Positions 1 through 11,100 of a stretch of 64,000 nucleotides of DNA are shown piece by piece; the stretch's first letter is position 1; each line of letters opens with the position of its first letter. Position numbers and translations under genes: made by a program. Below the pieces are notes generated by a model. The model worked only from the letters and a program-made list of their open reading frames with translations, had not been told where the DNA came from and ran no database searches. The stretch spans positions 129,680 through 193,679 of the forward strand of contig BLSF01000018.1 of NCBI GenBank assembly GCA_012862575.1, given 5' to 3'. This stretch comes from Parietichytrium sp. I65-24A. Taxonomy: Eukaryota > Sar > Bigyra > Thraustochytrida > Thraustochytriidae.

Positions 1-2
1 AG

Positions 3-2714
3 AGGCTCAAGCCTTTACGGCTGTCGAACATGAAAGCGCTCTGCAGCATTTTCTTAAATGTTGGACATCGGGATGCAGGCCTGCTTGAGAAGGTGCTCCC
101 AGGTGTGACTGGATCAATGATTCGCGTTATTCTGGCAGACTTTAAAACACCCGGATCGATTCGTTCTGAGGGCTTGCGAGTGTGGAGGTTATGCTTGATC
201 CCGGTCTTGGAGGCGCGAAAGACGAATGGTGAGCCAGGAGGAAAGCAAGGCAGCAACTCCAGCAGCTCCCTGGGGACTCAATTTCGTCGGGCTCATGGGA
301 AAGTGCGGGCTCTGGATTCAAATCTTGATACTATTTGCCGCCACCTGTTTGTGGCATTGGAGAAGATCTCTTCCTCGCCGAACGTGGCTGCGTGTGAAAA
401 TAGTGCTGTACACATACAGATTGCTCAGCTCGCTGGCGACATCCTTCGAAGCCGAGCTGGCTCGACAACGTCCAGTTCGGTCGACGCTCAGTTTTCTGCC
501 CTTTTGATTGGTCTCCTTGTTCAAGGGTCACGCGACGCAAGGGCGGTCATTTCCGCAGCAAATAAAGAGAAACTCGAGGAGGCGATGCGAGCTTTGCACG
601 AGGCTGACGGTGGTGCAGACTGGCAAGAGATTATCGTCCCGGCGCTCGAGAGAAAATTCTTTGCTTTGATTACTTCGCTTCCGAGACAAGCAAAGAGCAG
701 CGACGAAGCAATCTTGAGATCCGCATTGAGAATGTGTTCTGGAATCGTCAGCATCCTTGGGGAAAACGCTGAGATAGTTCTTTCTGAGGCACGCACGTTT
801 TCGCTAGTGTTGCGCAGTTTCGCGGACTTGGCAGAGCTTGCAAACGTGGGGTCTCTCGCAATCGAGCAGAGGCGCATTCAAGTCGTGGGAAGCGATAAAG
901 AAGAGAGCCATGCAGAGTTTCCTAAGCATGATTTCCTGCATTTCTTAGAGAAGGATTCTATCATTTGCGTTCGTCAGGCAATATCAAGTGTAGCAAAAGC
1001 GATAGGTGTAACTTTCTTTGTGCGGCAAGTTGTCGAAGTCGTCAAGACTGCTTTGAATGGTCCAAATAGCGGCGAAGCGACTGAAATCGCCAATCAGTCG
1101 CAAATGATTTTCCATGACAGGATCAACGAGTTGCTGTTATTACTATGTATGTTATTGAGCGAGCCGGATATAGTTTCACCTGGAGAAAGGGCAGGGCTCG
1201 CAAGCATGGTATTTCGATCGTTAATAGCATTGCAAATCAGCCAAAGAACTGTGCCAGACCCCCAGACTCGAAGTATATATTTGCAACTCTTGGCAACCAC
1301 GTTCAATCTGTGCCCGGATAGCACCCTAGCCGGCCGGTGGCTTGTCGATGCGCTGTACGCAGTCTTGGAAGAATTCAATTCGGGACTTGACAATCGCGCA
1401 GACCAGGTATCTGTGGCCGCTAGCGGAGCGTTGAAAACCATTGCCCTTTGCTGCGACTTTGACTCCTCCTCAGAATTAGTAAAGTCCAACATGGATTACA
1501 TTCTTGAAGCAATCGTATATAGGTTAGAGAATTTAGACCTGTACCCTGGGACACCGTCTGTACTAGGTGCCGTGTTTCAGCTTCTTGGGTCAGGCAATGC
1601 GTCAGGATCGGAAAGCGACGTGGACCCATATTTGAGAGACATGATTGAATCTATGCTCTCGACTTTGGAACTCCATAGTACAGACAAGGACGAGTCAATC
1701 TTGCTCGGAATTCTAACAAGTCTCTTTGAGGCCATGCGCTTCATAGAAGTTACTCGGTTCACTGAGCGGCCTGAAATTCGAAAGAGTGCTGACTCTGGAA
1801 ATGCTGGCAAATGCGAGTTGGAGTGCTTCCTTGAGGAGGCAGCCTCTCGCGCCAAGAGCGGTGATGACGAAGATATGAATGAGTCAAGAGATGAGCCTCT
1901 CCTGGAGACAGGTCGCAGTCATGGTAAGATGTCGAACCCAAACGTGCAACTCGCAAAAGATGTGGCGCTTCAGGTTCGGCACTTGACTGTCAAGGGATCT
2001 CCATTCATACATCAAAAGGCGTTAAGCGTACTCGAAGTCGGGCTGCGCTGCGTTTCGACTGACAAAAAAGAAATTTTGCCTTTCGTTCACGAGCTTTGGC
2101 CGTGCGTCATGCCATGCCTTGCCAGATTGTCGACTACTGCTGTTATGTCCAGTGCCGTTCGGATTGTCACACTGTGTATTCTGCTTTCTCGAACCTTTGT
2201 GGAGCGCCGCTTCTTCGAAGATGTCTGGCCGGTCTTGCAAGAAATTTTAAATGAGAATCTACCTGCTCCACGTGACGTGGGGACAGTCATTGCTCAACAT
2301 CTTGAAGGACTCCTGGTGGCGGTATTTGGCTGCATAAGGGAGGCGGTTGTCGCGTTTCGCGGCAGCTTGATCTCGCGAAAGAAGGTCTTGCAGATTGCGG
2401 ATTTATCAGCCAAATATTTGTCGCATCAAAACGGCAAAGTAGGTGAAGCTGTGCGCAATTTGTGGCAGTCAATAATCCACCGTCATCTTGATAAAGTGTG
2501 GCTGGCCATTGTGAGCAGCTCAAATGCTGCATTACCGGACTCCGCAGAACTGGCGCATTTCCTCGCAAATCAGAACATCTCCAAAGCAGACCTGCCAAAG
2601 CCCAAGAATTGCGAACCCCGTTTTGGTGATGGCGCAACGAAGACAGAGTTGCAAGCTCTTTTCCATAGTGTCCTACAAAGCAGCCAATTGTTGGGCACGT
2701 CTACCATCGTTTAG
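3..2714 (+). CDS. TTI1: TTI1-like HEAT-repeat protein (5' partial)
   Basis: Probable TELO2-interacting protein 1, the scaffold of the Tel2-Tti1-Tti2 (TTT) complex, which with HSP90 matures and stabilises PIKK kinases (mTOR, ATM, ATR). What is seen: one uninterrupted frame, open to the window edge, so the true start may lie upstream; the first ATG is at 30, giving 894 aa. The protein is almost all alpha-helical, HEAT-like, with an acidic linker near residue 620. The last 250 residues resemble the TTI1 C-terminus: a helical pair containing FVHELWPCVMPCLARL, a later LSAKYLSHQ segment followed by a paired helix, and a final ELQALFHSVLQ helix close to the stop. It converges on GRWD1, with about 290 bp between the two stops. 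The assignment rests on remembered family pattern, mainly in the C-terminal third; another HEAT-repeat protein remains possible. Confidence 0.68.
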   Translation, partial: RLKPLRLSNMKALCSIFLNVGHRDAGLLEKVLPGVTGSMIRVILADFKTPGSIRSEGLRVWRLCLIPVLEARKTNGEPGGKQGSNSSSSLGTQFRRAHGKVRALDSNLDTICRHLFVALEKISSSPNVAACENSAVHIQIAQLAGDILRSRAGSTTSSSVDAQFSALLIGLLVQGSRDARAVISAANKEKLEEAMRALHEADGGADWQEIIVPALERKFFALITSLPRQAKSSDEAILRSALRMCSGIVSILGENAEIVLSEARTFSLVLRSFADLAELANVGSLAIEQRRIQVVGSDKEESHAEFPKHDFLHFLEKDSIICVRQAISSVAKAIGVTFFVRQVVEVVKTALNGPNSGEATEIANQSQMIFHDRINELLLLLCMLLSEPDIVSPGERAGLASMVFRSLIALQISQRTVPDPQTRSIYLQLLATTFNLCPDSTLAGRWLVDALYAVLEEFNSGLDNRADQVSVAASGALKTIALCCDFDSSSELVKSNMDYILEAIVYRLENLDLYPGTPSVLGAVFQLLGSGNASGSESDVDPYLRDMIESMLSTLELHSTDKDESILLGILTSLFEAMRFIEVTRFTERPEIRKSADSGNAGKCELECFLEEAASRAKSGDDEDMNESRDEPLLETGRSHGKMSNPNVQLAKDVALQVRHLTVKGSPFIHQKALSVLEVGLRCVSTDKKEILPFVHELWPCVMPCLARLSTTAVMSSAVRIVTLCILLSRTFVERRFFEDVWPVLQEILNENLPAPRDVGTVIAQHLEGLLVAVFGCIREAVVAFRGSLISRKKVLQIADLSAKYLSHQNGKVGEAVRNLWQSIIHRHLDKVWLAIVSSSNAALPDSAELAHFLANQNISKADLPKPKNCEPRFGDGATKTELQALFHSVLQSSQLLGTSTIV

Positions 2715-3006
2715 GTACAAGGCTGCGATCTTTGCGCGCTCGCCAGATTCATGGAGACAACTTCGAAATTTTGAAATGTAGAAAACATTTGAAAAGCAAA
2801 AAAAAAAAAAGAACTGATGATGTTGCTGGACAAAACATTTATTCACAAGACTGACCGAGCATCTCGCACACATGAACTGCATCTCAACTCGACAAGGACC
2901 TAACCTAACGACCGGGAAATGCTGAAAAAGCCCGAGCGATTTGGTTCCAAGCCCTCCCGCTTTCATTGTATTTCTCAAATCCTGCGGTGTTTGTGTGAAC
3001 TCTCAG
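2715..3006. other. Convergent intergenic spacer
   Basis: This spacer lies between the stops of TTI1 and GRWD1. It holds a short A-run near 2799-2810 and no supportable gene; presumably it contains both 3' UTRs. Confidence 0.6.
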
Positions 3007-4536
3007 TTAGTTACTATTCTTCTCGGAGGAGAGGTATTTTTCTGCACCAGTTGGATCCAGAGGCTCAGGAATGAAAACATGAAACCCATCTGAAGCGGTG
3101 GACCCCAGCATGCCGTGAATTTGGGGATGAAAGCGAATCTCCTTAATGTCGCGTTGGCCTTGATGAAGGAAGAGGAGCTGAGGAGGGATGTCAAGTTTCT
3201 GCCCCTCACTGCCAAGAATCTCTGACTGTAACATTGGGGTGGCAGCGGCTTGCTCCGTGTCTTCCTCAAGACCAAAATCCCAAATCGAGATTTGGTCGTC
3301 CGCCCCAGCCGCGGCAAGGACGGTTACATCCTGAGGATGCCATTGAATTGATGTAATAGGAGCTTGATGCCACTTGAAGTGACCAACTGGTTCCGGGCTG
3401 GCCTTGCCTGCAGTTTTCTTCACCATTCGGAAGTCCCAGACCTTAATGCTGCCATCGTCAGACCCAGATGCAAGAAGCACCTCCTCAAGACGGTTCCAGG
3501 AAATGACATTGATGTCTTCTTTGTGGGCTGACTCTATCGCGAGCATAGACTTCTTCCGTTCCCTAATGTCCCAAATGCGGATTGACAGATCAACGGAACA
3601 AGACGCGAGAATTTTCTCTTCGTTTGGCGACCACTGCACGTCCTCTACTGACTTTGTGTGGCCAGACAACGGCACGTCGTCCACGGCGCATTGGCCATCC
3701 GGCCCAAGTTGCCAAACGTGAATAAAACGTTTGCAATCACCAGTTGCCAGTTGTCCTTCCTTCACTGGGGACCAGTCCATGGCAAAACCTTCGTCTTTGT
3801 GGCCTTTGAATGCGAAGAACGGCACCACCGAATTTGACGGAGCAAAGGACTGGTCAGTTGACTGTACGCCACCGAGAACAGACATTTGGCTTGTGAGATC
3901 CCATAAGTAAACACGCCCTGCATCACTCCAAGTTGCCACGACACTGGATTTGGTCGGCATGCATCGCACGCGGTTTACTGCACCTGTATGCTTGAAGCTT
4001 CGGCTCGTAACAATGGCATCGTCATCAAGGTCGTCATCCTCGCCTTCAGAATCCGAATCAGAGAGATCATCCTCTAGTTTGTCCTTTTTCGTGCGATGCA
4101 TATCTGACATCTTGACGATGGAAAGCTTGTGCTTGCCAGGGTCATCAGCCTGGGTCCCGCCGACCATGAAAGCAGTTTTGGGGAACCTGGAACGCTGCTC
4201 GCCAAGCACGTCTCGAGCAAAGTCAAAACTCAGGAACGGATACTCGACCTGGAGCTGGTGAAGCATCGTGTAGGCGCTATTGTCGTAATCAAGTTGCTCA
4301 TCTTCCCCAAGTTGGTCGATGCCAGGTCGATAGAGTTGCTTTTGTGTGCCCTCGCCACCCTCATTCATGTCCTCGTCGTCTTCCATTCCTTTGTCATCGC
4401 CGCCTACAACATCTTCTTCGATTACATCTTCATAATCGTCCTCAAAGTTCATGTGTTCGTCATCTTGACGAGTCGCACCTGTCGATTTCTTTGGGTTTCT
4501 ATCTTCGCGGTCTGCGCCGCGCTTGTGTGTGCTCAT
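3007..4536 (-). CDS. GRWD1: GRWD1/Rrb1, WD40 chaperone of ribosomal protein uL3
   Basis: Glutamate-rich WD-repeat protein 1 (yeast Rrb1), a nucleolar chaperone that escorts newly made ribosomal protein L3 (uL3) into pre-60S particles. The 509-aa single exon starts at the ATG at 4536. Seen: an acidic N-terminal stretch (about residues 28-62), then the CAF1C/H4-binding-like segment typical of the family (YRPGIDQLGEDEQLDYDNSA and the following LQVEYPFLSFDF), a second acidic patch (about 155-175), then WD repeats from about 185 with WD dipeptides in YLWDL, IRIWDI, IKVWDF and ISIWDF. Length is close to yeast Rrb1 (511 aa). It is divergent from the AC40 gene 1 kb away, another ribosome-production gene, so the intervening DNA may serve both promoters. 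Confidence 0.93.
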   Translation of the reverse strand: MSTHKRGADREDRNPKKSTGATRQDDEHMNFEDDYEDVIEEDVVGGDDKGMEDDEDMNEGGEGTQKQLYRPGIDQLGEDEQLDYDNSAYTMLHQLQVEYPFLSFDFARDVLGEQRSRFPKTAFMVGGTQADDPGKHKLSIVKMSDMHRTKKDKLEDDLSDSDSEGEDDDLDDDAIVTSRSFKHTGAVNRVRCMPTKSSVVATWSDAGRVYLWDLTSQMSVLGGVQSTDQSFAPSNSVVPFFAFKGHKDEGFAMDWSPVKEGQLATGDCKRFIHVWQLGPDGQCAVDDVPLSGHTKSVEDVQWSPNEEKILASCSVDLSIRIWDIRERKKSMLAIESAHKEDINVISWNRLEEVLLASGSDDGSIKVWDFRMVKKTAGKASPEPVGHFKWHQAPITSIQWHPQDVTVLAAAGADDQISIWDFGLEEDTEQAAATPMLQSEILGSEGQKLDIPPQLLFLHQGQRDIKEIRFHPQIHGMLGSTASDGFHVFIPEPLDPTGAEKYLSSEKNSN

Positions 4537-5555
4537 CCTCTTGCGAAGCTTTAAGTTTTACTTGATAAAAGCTCTATTTTCAGAACAGCGAGAGCCGAGC
4601 CGCGCCCGAAACCAAACGAGCTGAATAGAGATGCTTCCTTTTGCGCTCACGGACCCGCTTGCGGCTGCCTCTTCTTGAGCCCCTTTGGTCCACTCTAAGC
4701 ACTGGCCTCGCTTGCGGAAGCACCGCCCTGCTCCTCACTTCCCGACGGGCTTTCTTCTCTTTGTCTGCCTTGTGCCTTGTGCCTTGTGCTCTTGTGCCCT
4801 CTGCTCTTGCTCTCTGCTCTCTGCACTCTGCTCTCTGCTGCACTTCGGGTACTCTAACTCTACACGCTTTGAGCAATAGGTTGCCGGCCAGCCAATCTGT
4901 TCTGCGATGCTGTTCTGAGATGCGTTCAACGTGGCGGCTACAGTTCCACGCTAAAAGACCCAAATGGTAGCGCCTCCTACCTTTTCAACGACATAACATG
5001 CGCTACTGCCCATTCGATCACTGGTGTAACCATTACTATGAACTGCACTACTCGTACAGTATGCGCTGGAGACTGCTATAGAATGGCATTAAATGGGCCG
5101 AAGAGTAGCGCGGTGTAGGCGTTTTGGTCATGGTGAGTGATGGTGAGTGCTAAGAACTGGGGTCAATGGAAACATTGAAGAGTCTGTAAGACGAGGGGCA
5201 GGGATGGGCAGGGGCATCAATCACCACACAACTGGTGCAGCGAGAATCAGCTCGAGTCAGAGTTCGCAAGACAGCGGCAACCAGCAGAGACTGAGACACT
5301 GAGACACTGAGACACTGAGAGACCCAGCTACGCTAGCAGATAGAAGACGGACAGACAGACAGGCAGACAGGCATCTCGTCGCCCAGTGAGCCTCGTTCTG
5401 AGCGCAGTGTGTAGAGACTGTGCAGCGGGGACTGACTGAACCCAAAGAAAACCCGCTTACCGGCAGGACTTGTACTCCCCACCGAACGAGCGCTGGCCCG
5501 CCGAGTGCGCGGACTCTGTTTGTTTGAGACGGGAACGTCGAAATCCGCTGCAAAG
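4537..5555. promoter_or_regulatory. Divergent intergenic region between GRWD1 and AC40
   Basis: About 1 kb separates two start codons that face away from each other. It contains a pyrimidine-rich CTCTGCT-type tract (about 4755-4850), a CTGAGACA tandem repeat (about 5290-5320) and a GACA-rich tract (about 5347-5373). Short frames on both strands follow these repeats and are not believable genes. Its promoter role is inferred from gene orientation only. Confidence 0.45.
5286..5373. repeat. Tandem CTGAGACA and GACAGACA microsatellites
   Basis: About four copies of an 8-bp CTGAGACA unit are followed by a GACA/GGCA tetranucleotide run, some 180 bp upstream of the AC40 start codon. Confidence 0.8.
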
Positions 5556-6494
5556 ATGCAATTCACAGATCGTGTGAGGGTTTTGAACGATGCCCCGCAC
5601 GAAACTCACAACCCACGTTTAAATGAGTCCGAGGGAGGGTTCTCGATCAAGGATGCAGAGTTTAAGGTCTTGGAAAACACCAGGGCGGCGGATGGAAGCG
5701 GTACTTTGGTGTTTGAAATGAGAAACACAGAACCTGCAATCGCAAACGCACTGCGCAGAATTATGATAGCGGAGGTGGAGACAGTCGCTCCAGATCGAAT
5801 TGGGATTGCTAACAACACATCCATTATCCAGGATGAGGTGCTTGCGCATCGCATTGGTCTGGTTCCTATTGACGTAGACCCCTTGATGCTTCGAAAGGCC
5901 GGCAAAGATGTGGTGATCTTTGAGATGTACAAAAAATGCGTTGACGAGGAGCGTGACGGAGTCTTACTTTCTTCAGAGCTCAAATTTTCTGACAAAAACG
6001 GCGACCTGAAGAAATTTTACGAAAAGGAGGGTTTGTCGCTTCCCAAACCTATTCACGGAGATATTCCTCTTGCAAAAATGCTTCCTGGGCAAGAGATTTG
6101 GATCGTCGCTGAGTGCAGGATTGGAGTTGGCAAAACACACGCCAAGTTTTCTCCTGTCGCAACTGCTTCGTACCGCCTGAAGCCAGTGATAAGCACCAGC
6201 GACGAAATCAGCCGATCGGAGGCAGAGGAAATCGCTACTAGCTGTCCAAAAGATGTTTTCGACATTGAAGACTCAGGCAAGCTTGTTGCTGCGAGACCAA
6301 TGGACTGCACCATGTGCAGAGAGTGTATCAGACGCAAAAACTGGGAGCAGCTTGTGACGCTTGAGAGGGATAGGCACCATTTTATTTTCTCCGTAGAATC
6401 TGTTGGCATGTTGGAGCCGGCCGAGATATTTCGCCGTGCTTGCAAAGTGTTATCCGAAAAAGCCCAGGTTCTAAAACGATCATTAGACGATTAA
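5556..6494 (+). CDS. POLR1C: RNA polymerase I and III subunit AC40 (RPAC1)
   Basis: The alpha-like subunit shared by RNA polymerases I and III, which pairs with AC19 to nucleate assembly of both enzymes. The ATG at 5556 (MQFTDRV) is preferred over an upstream in-frame ATG at 5505 because conserved sequence begins after it; that gives 312 aa, slightly shorter than animal RPAC1 (about 346). Seen: the alpha-motif IANALRRIMIAEVET, then NNTSIIQDEVLAHRIGLVPI, the diagnostic VGKTHAKFSPVATASYRL, and a C-terminal HHFIFSVESVGML followed by the dimerisation helix. AC40 and not RPB3 is indicated by the THAKFSPVATASYRL block and the EVLAHRIGLVPI form. A CTMCREC motif near residue 250 sits where archaeal and some eukaryotic homologues carry a cysteine-rich patch. 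Single exon. Confidence 0.93.
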   Translation: MQFTDRVRVLNDAPHETHNPRLNESEGGFSIKDAEFKVLENTRAADGSGTLVFEMRNTEPAIANALRRIMIAEVETVAPDRIGIANNTSIIQDEVLAHRIGLVPIDVDPLMLRKAGKDVVIFEMYKKCVDEERDGVLLSSELKFSDKNGDLKKFYEKEGLSLPKPIHGDIPLAKMLPGQEIWIVAECRIGVGKTHAKFSPVATASYRLKPVISTSDEISRSEAEEIATSCPKDVFDIEDSGKLVAARPMDCTMCRECIRRKNWEQLVTLERDRHHFIFSVESVGMLEPAEIFRRACKVLSEKAQVLKRSLDD

Positions 6495-6696
6495 TTGGCA
6501 ATTTACTAAGTGCTTTGTGGATTGTTTTTCTGTTTCCAGCTCGGGCTTTAACCTTCGGGGCTGCTCAAGACTGATTTCCTTTCCGATAGAATTATAAAAT
6601 GCGATTGACACGCGGGATGAAGCGAGGAGCTCAAGCAAATAGAGGCAACTTGGAAATTAGGACGACAGCCCAGCAATCGAGTTAACAGCTTCGGAT

Positions 6697-7735
6697 ATGG
6701 TGGAACTCAGCAAATACTATAGGCCCGGGGTTTGCCTATGTACCGGTAAACTTTTCAAGCTCGCTTTTTTCGCTCAGACCCCGAGTGCTTGGGCCAAAGT
6801 TGCCCGGGCGGACTGGGCGGCGACAAGTGGGAGGACCTCTCCGTGGATGAATATGCTAACCCCTTATGTTGCATGCGTGTCGTATGTAGTTTTCGGGCTT
6901 GTGCACCAGGCAGTCGAACGCGCTGTTGCTAGATTCCTAATACACTCGAGGGGTTTGAACCGGGCAAAAGAGGAGCAGGCAAGGTTTGCTCCACCAGAAT
7001 TCCTATTCCTGCCAACACAGAAAAGCTTCTCGGCATGGCTGGGTTTCCTTCTTCGGGAGATTTGCGTCGGTCATGTCAGAATAGCTGCCTCCTTTGCCGC
7101 CTTGATTGCTCTTCACACAGCCGGGCAATGTGAAGCAAATAAATTTTTCACTTCGCTGGTCATTTGCGCCGATTTCTTATCGCTTGGCGCGCTTCATCTG
7201 ATTCGAGCAAAGGCCCCTTTAAACTCTCAGAGATATATTTGGCGTAAGCTATCGCTTCAGGAGAACGACCAGCTTGAAGCTGGCACAGATGGTGCCTCCT
7301 TTCAAGTTGATAATCTTCATCTGGCCCTCGTGTAAGTTGTAGTCGCTGTGACTTTCATCATAGGTTAAGGAGACTGACGCCTCGAGTGCCAATTTTTGGA
7401 TGGCGTAATAACCGTGGAGCAGTGCAGTTGTGAGAAGTTTGTTGTACTGCCAGCTGTACGTGGTGCTCCTCGCAGTTGCTTGTCTGTTGTCGACAGTCAT
7501 GACTTTGCCTCCGGAGGGAAGCCCATGCAGCAACACGATGCAGACAATAATAGTAGCGTTCCTTGTATACCTCGTTGTTGCTTTGCCTTTCATGATGGCA
7601 TACGCTCAGATCTCCGTTAAAATACTTGTTTCTGGAGAGTGTGCGGCGAAGCTTAGCCTTTCATATCCTGCCTTCATGTACTATCCTTGCAAATTGACCT
7701 CGAAGAACTCAAGAAAAGTCGTGAACGCGCACTGA
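6697..7735 (+). CDS. Predicted multi-pass membrane protein, two exons
   Basis: Not recognised. The first frame (6697-7332) encodes helices such as MLTPYVACVSYVVFGLVHQA, VRIAASFAALIALHTAG and FFTSLVICADFLSLGALHL, and stops inside a perfect GTAAGT donor at 7332. A second frame downstream encodes two strong helices (QLYVVLLAVACLLSTVM, TIIVAFLVYLVVALPFMMAY). An intron at 7332-7422, ending in GAGCAG, joins them in frame into 315 aa with about five membrane segments. The join is inferred from the donor, the phase match and continuity of hydrophobic character. Without splicing, the two would be separate small proteins of 212 and about 100 aa. No catalytic motif is visible. Confidence 0.45.
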
Positions 7736-8182
7736 CGTAGAAATGAGACTTGCAAACTAGCAAAACATCAATTTACTGTTAGCTCAAAACTTTGAACCTC
7801 ACAACTAATTGCACGACTGAGTGCCGCCAGGGAAGTGGGTGTTCTGGTACTGGTTGAAATGCAAACCACGCGCGTAATCTTGACCATGGGGTATGGTATG
7901 TCAAACGAAGCAGCCTGGGTGAGCTTTTGAATGAACGTACGTACAGAACATAAGTTATTTCTTCTTAAAAATTAGAAAAGAGGAACGAAATGTTCAGAGC
8001 CTACACAACTCGTAAGCGCTATTTCAAAAAGCTCCTCGTTCGACAACTTGCGCAGCTCAATTCACTTTGATGAGAATCTTGGCATTAGGGAAATCACATC
8101 CCGCTCAACCATGAAGGCTGACAATTTGGAACTGCGGCTTGACAGTGATAAAACAGATCTCGACCGATCGCTACCCAGCACA
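7736..8182. other. Intergenic, no gene seen
   Basis: This is a convergent spacer between the membrane-protein gene and the poly(A) polymerase gene. No supportable gene, repeat or RNA was found. Confidence 0.5.
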
Positions 8183-11100
8183 TCAATCCGATTGTTGATG
8201 GTGCGATCCACTATGATTAGAATTGCTCTGAGAATTGTGACTGTGATGGTGGTGTTGAGATCGTTGACCACTTTGAGACCTGAAGCGTCTCGTGCGCACA
8301 TTGCCGCTCCCGCCCTTTGAGGATTTGCTCCTCGACCCACGAGACCCAAAGTGCCCTCCATGATCCCCCTCGTGATTTGAAGGGCTCTTGCTGCTGTGAT
8401 TGTGATGGTATCCATTCGAGGGATCTACACCACGGCTGTCGTCCCGGGACCCTGAGGCCTTCTGTCGATGCTGAGAAAACTTTCGGGAATGGGACCCGAA
8501 TGAGCTTGCACCAGAGTTGGCATTAAAACTTTGATTTTGCGGGAAAAAGTTGGGATTTGGCATTCCACCGGAATGCGCGCCAAAGCCAACATTTGCAGGC
8601 CCGGAGTTTCTGCCTGCGCCTTGAGTAGGGACAAAACCGAAAGGTGCGGTAGCGTATGCACCAACAGGGGAAACCAGGTGCATCGGAAAAGGCATGACGA
8701 AAGGGTACATGTAACCTGGCATCGAGGCGCCGCCTACTGGCGACAAGACACCGGGGACTTGTGGAGTAACCCCAGCTCCCATGGGCGAGAAGGGGCCAAA
8801 GACAACTTGCTGATGAGCCTGATGAGGGCTCGCTGCCTCGGCATCATTCGTTTGTTTCCCAGGCAACTCTGGCATCGACAGCATTTGCGACAAAGCTGTT
8901 GGTTGAAGCATCACTGTCTCCCGGACCTCGGCGAATTTGTGTTGAACATAGCTCATCTGAAACGATGAGGCGCCCAAAATATTAGTCGACATGACGGGAT
9001 CTTGGATACATAATGCGGCATGCTGTGCAGGTATAAACAACTTTCCTCTCCCTTCCAACGACAGTCCAACTGTCGCCAAATCCAGACCGCCTTTTAACGG
9101 AGATGAGTACATTTGCAAAAATCCGATCAAAAGTATTCCGATGTTGAATTTCTCAGTGCGTCCGTTCTTCTTGTACGTCGCAAGCCAGGCGCGCGCCTCT
9201 TTGGTAGCCTCTTCGATCACTCGGGCTGCACGATCGAGCCTAACGCGATCTTTCTCCTCAATACCATCAAAATCCTCTGCAACGTTCAACGGAGGAATAT
9301 TCTCTGGATCGACAAGGATTGACGACTCCCGCTTTTGCGGGAAGGTCGGGCTACTGCTCGTCTGCTGATGGAATGACGGAGAGGGCGGTGGCAGGCTAGA
9401 TCCGGCAGCCATCTTATATGGAAAAGACGCTGGGCTTCGATCGGGGCTAGCACAAGGTGACGCGGATGCACCAGAGACACTTCCGGGAGGCGTCAACGAG
9501 ATTGCGGAAAAAATTGGTGAATTGCTACCGTCGTCCCCTTCAGCGAGAAGATCTGCATTCGGCGCACCAGACAGATCCGAATCGTTGCCCAAGGTTGCTG
9601 GCGGCATCGCTTCGGTCGCCCGGGACTGGTTCGCTGGGCTGAGAGGTGGAGAAGGAAAACCCATGGCGCTTGCCAGACTTGGCACAGACTTTGAGCGGAG
9701 AGACCTGGGCCCGCTTGGTGATGTTTGTGAAAAGGCCGAAGGGTTTGGGTTTCGAGAAGGGGAAGTGCAAGCGTCGACTCCAGCTTTTGCACTCGGGGAA
9801 GTGGCAGTTCCGGTGGAAACCGTCCTCACGGCCGACTTGGAGATGCCTCGGCTTTCACCAACGAGAAAACCGCAACGAAGCAGGAAAAAAGCGGCCAAAG
9901 TGGTGAGCGAGTACGAACCTAGCCCGCCTTTGTAGACGTCGTTGAGATTGTTCTCCTTCAAAAGACGCTTGAGAACCAAAACTAACGGTCGCAAAACTCC
10001 CGGGAGGTCTTCCGTGAGCTGAAGTACATAGTCGCGGGCTTGAATACCGTAGTGATCGCTTGTCCGAAGCGATATATCAACTGGGATCTCTGGACCTTGA
10101 ACTCCAGGTGCGATCATATTGACGGCCTTCATTTTGATCACCGGCATTGAGGATGACCGAATCAATTTAATGCTCTTACACCACGGCTGAACTGTCAAAG
10201 CACTGTGTAGGGCGTACAGGTAAACGAGCATCTGCTTCCGGTCAATGTCCACCACTTCCACCGTTGGAAGGGCATAAAATGGAGGCATCAACACATTGCC
10301 GTTCGCCATCGAGTATGGAAAGGGCATCCCCACCCCATAAGGTGGCACACCTTTACTTGCGGAGGTTGAAGATGGGGCAGATACGACACTTCCCGCATCG
10401 TCGCTGTCGTGACGACGGCCCAATCTTGTCTCATCAGAAGGTTTACCCGCTGCAGAAGAAGAGCGCGGGGGCGAGGAAGTTGGGACGCTGGACGCGCTGT
10501 GCACTCCCTCTGTAGCATTTTCTCCAGCTTCTTGTTCCATCACCGGCCGTGTTGACACTGCTGCTTGCGCAGCCGCCTGCGAAGTTGGCGGCCTCTCAGT
10601 TGAAGCGGCTGGAGCCGTCGAAATTGCCGAAGGTGCCGCCGGCACAGCGCCTGGTACCATCATGTTGAACATACCCATCGCCGCTGGCATGCCATGCGGG
10701 TACGGAAGAGGCTGCTGAGGTAGTGCCGTTGGAGTGGCATTCGCCTGAGTTTGCGCTTGAGTTTGACCTTGTCCAGACTTCGCTGCACCTTCCACGGGTT
10801 GAGGCTGAAACGGTTGAGGCGGTGTTGGAAATACAAAACGCTGAAAGCTAATGAGAAGGTCCAAGTCGCTTTGTCCGGGCAGCCATAGCCCAGTTGCAAA
10901 AGAACCGTATATCTGTACCATGGCCGTCCCGTATATCTGCTGGACTACTTGTTGCACGCGCAGCCAGATCATATTCGCATCATTGCCGCTGTATTTTGTC
11001 ATGTCGTACTCCTGGTCGTTTGGTTGTTTCACATTCATCGCGTTTTTCACGTTCTCTAAGAAGTGCTCGATGGCGATGTTGACGGGCCTAAGGTAAGATA

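Noticed and set aside
4580-4970. Overlapping frames on both strands in the GRWD1-AC40 interval
   Set aside because: They follow CTCTGCT and GTGCCTT repeats and have no conserved content.
7249-7593. 114-codon minus-strand frame
   Set aside because: Lies opposite the predicted two-exon membrane protein and has no recognisable domain.
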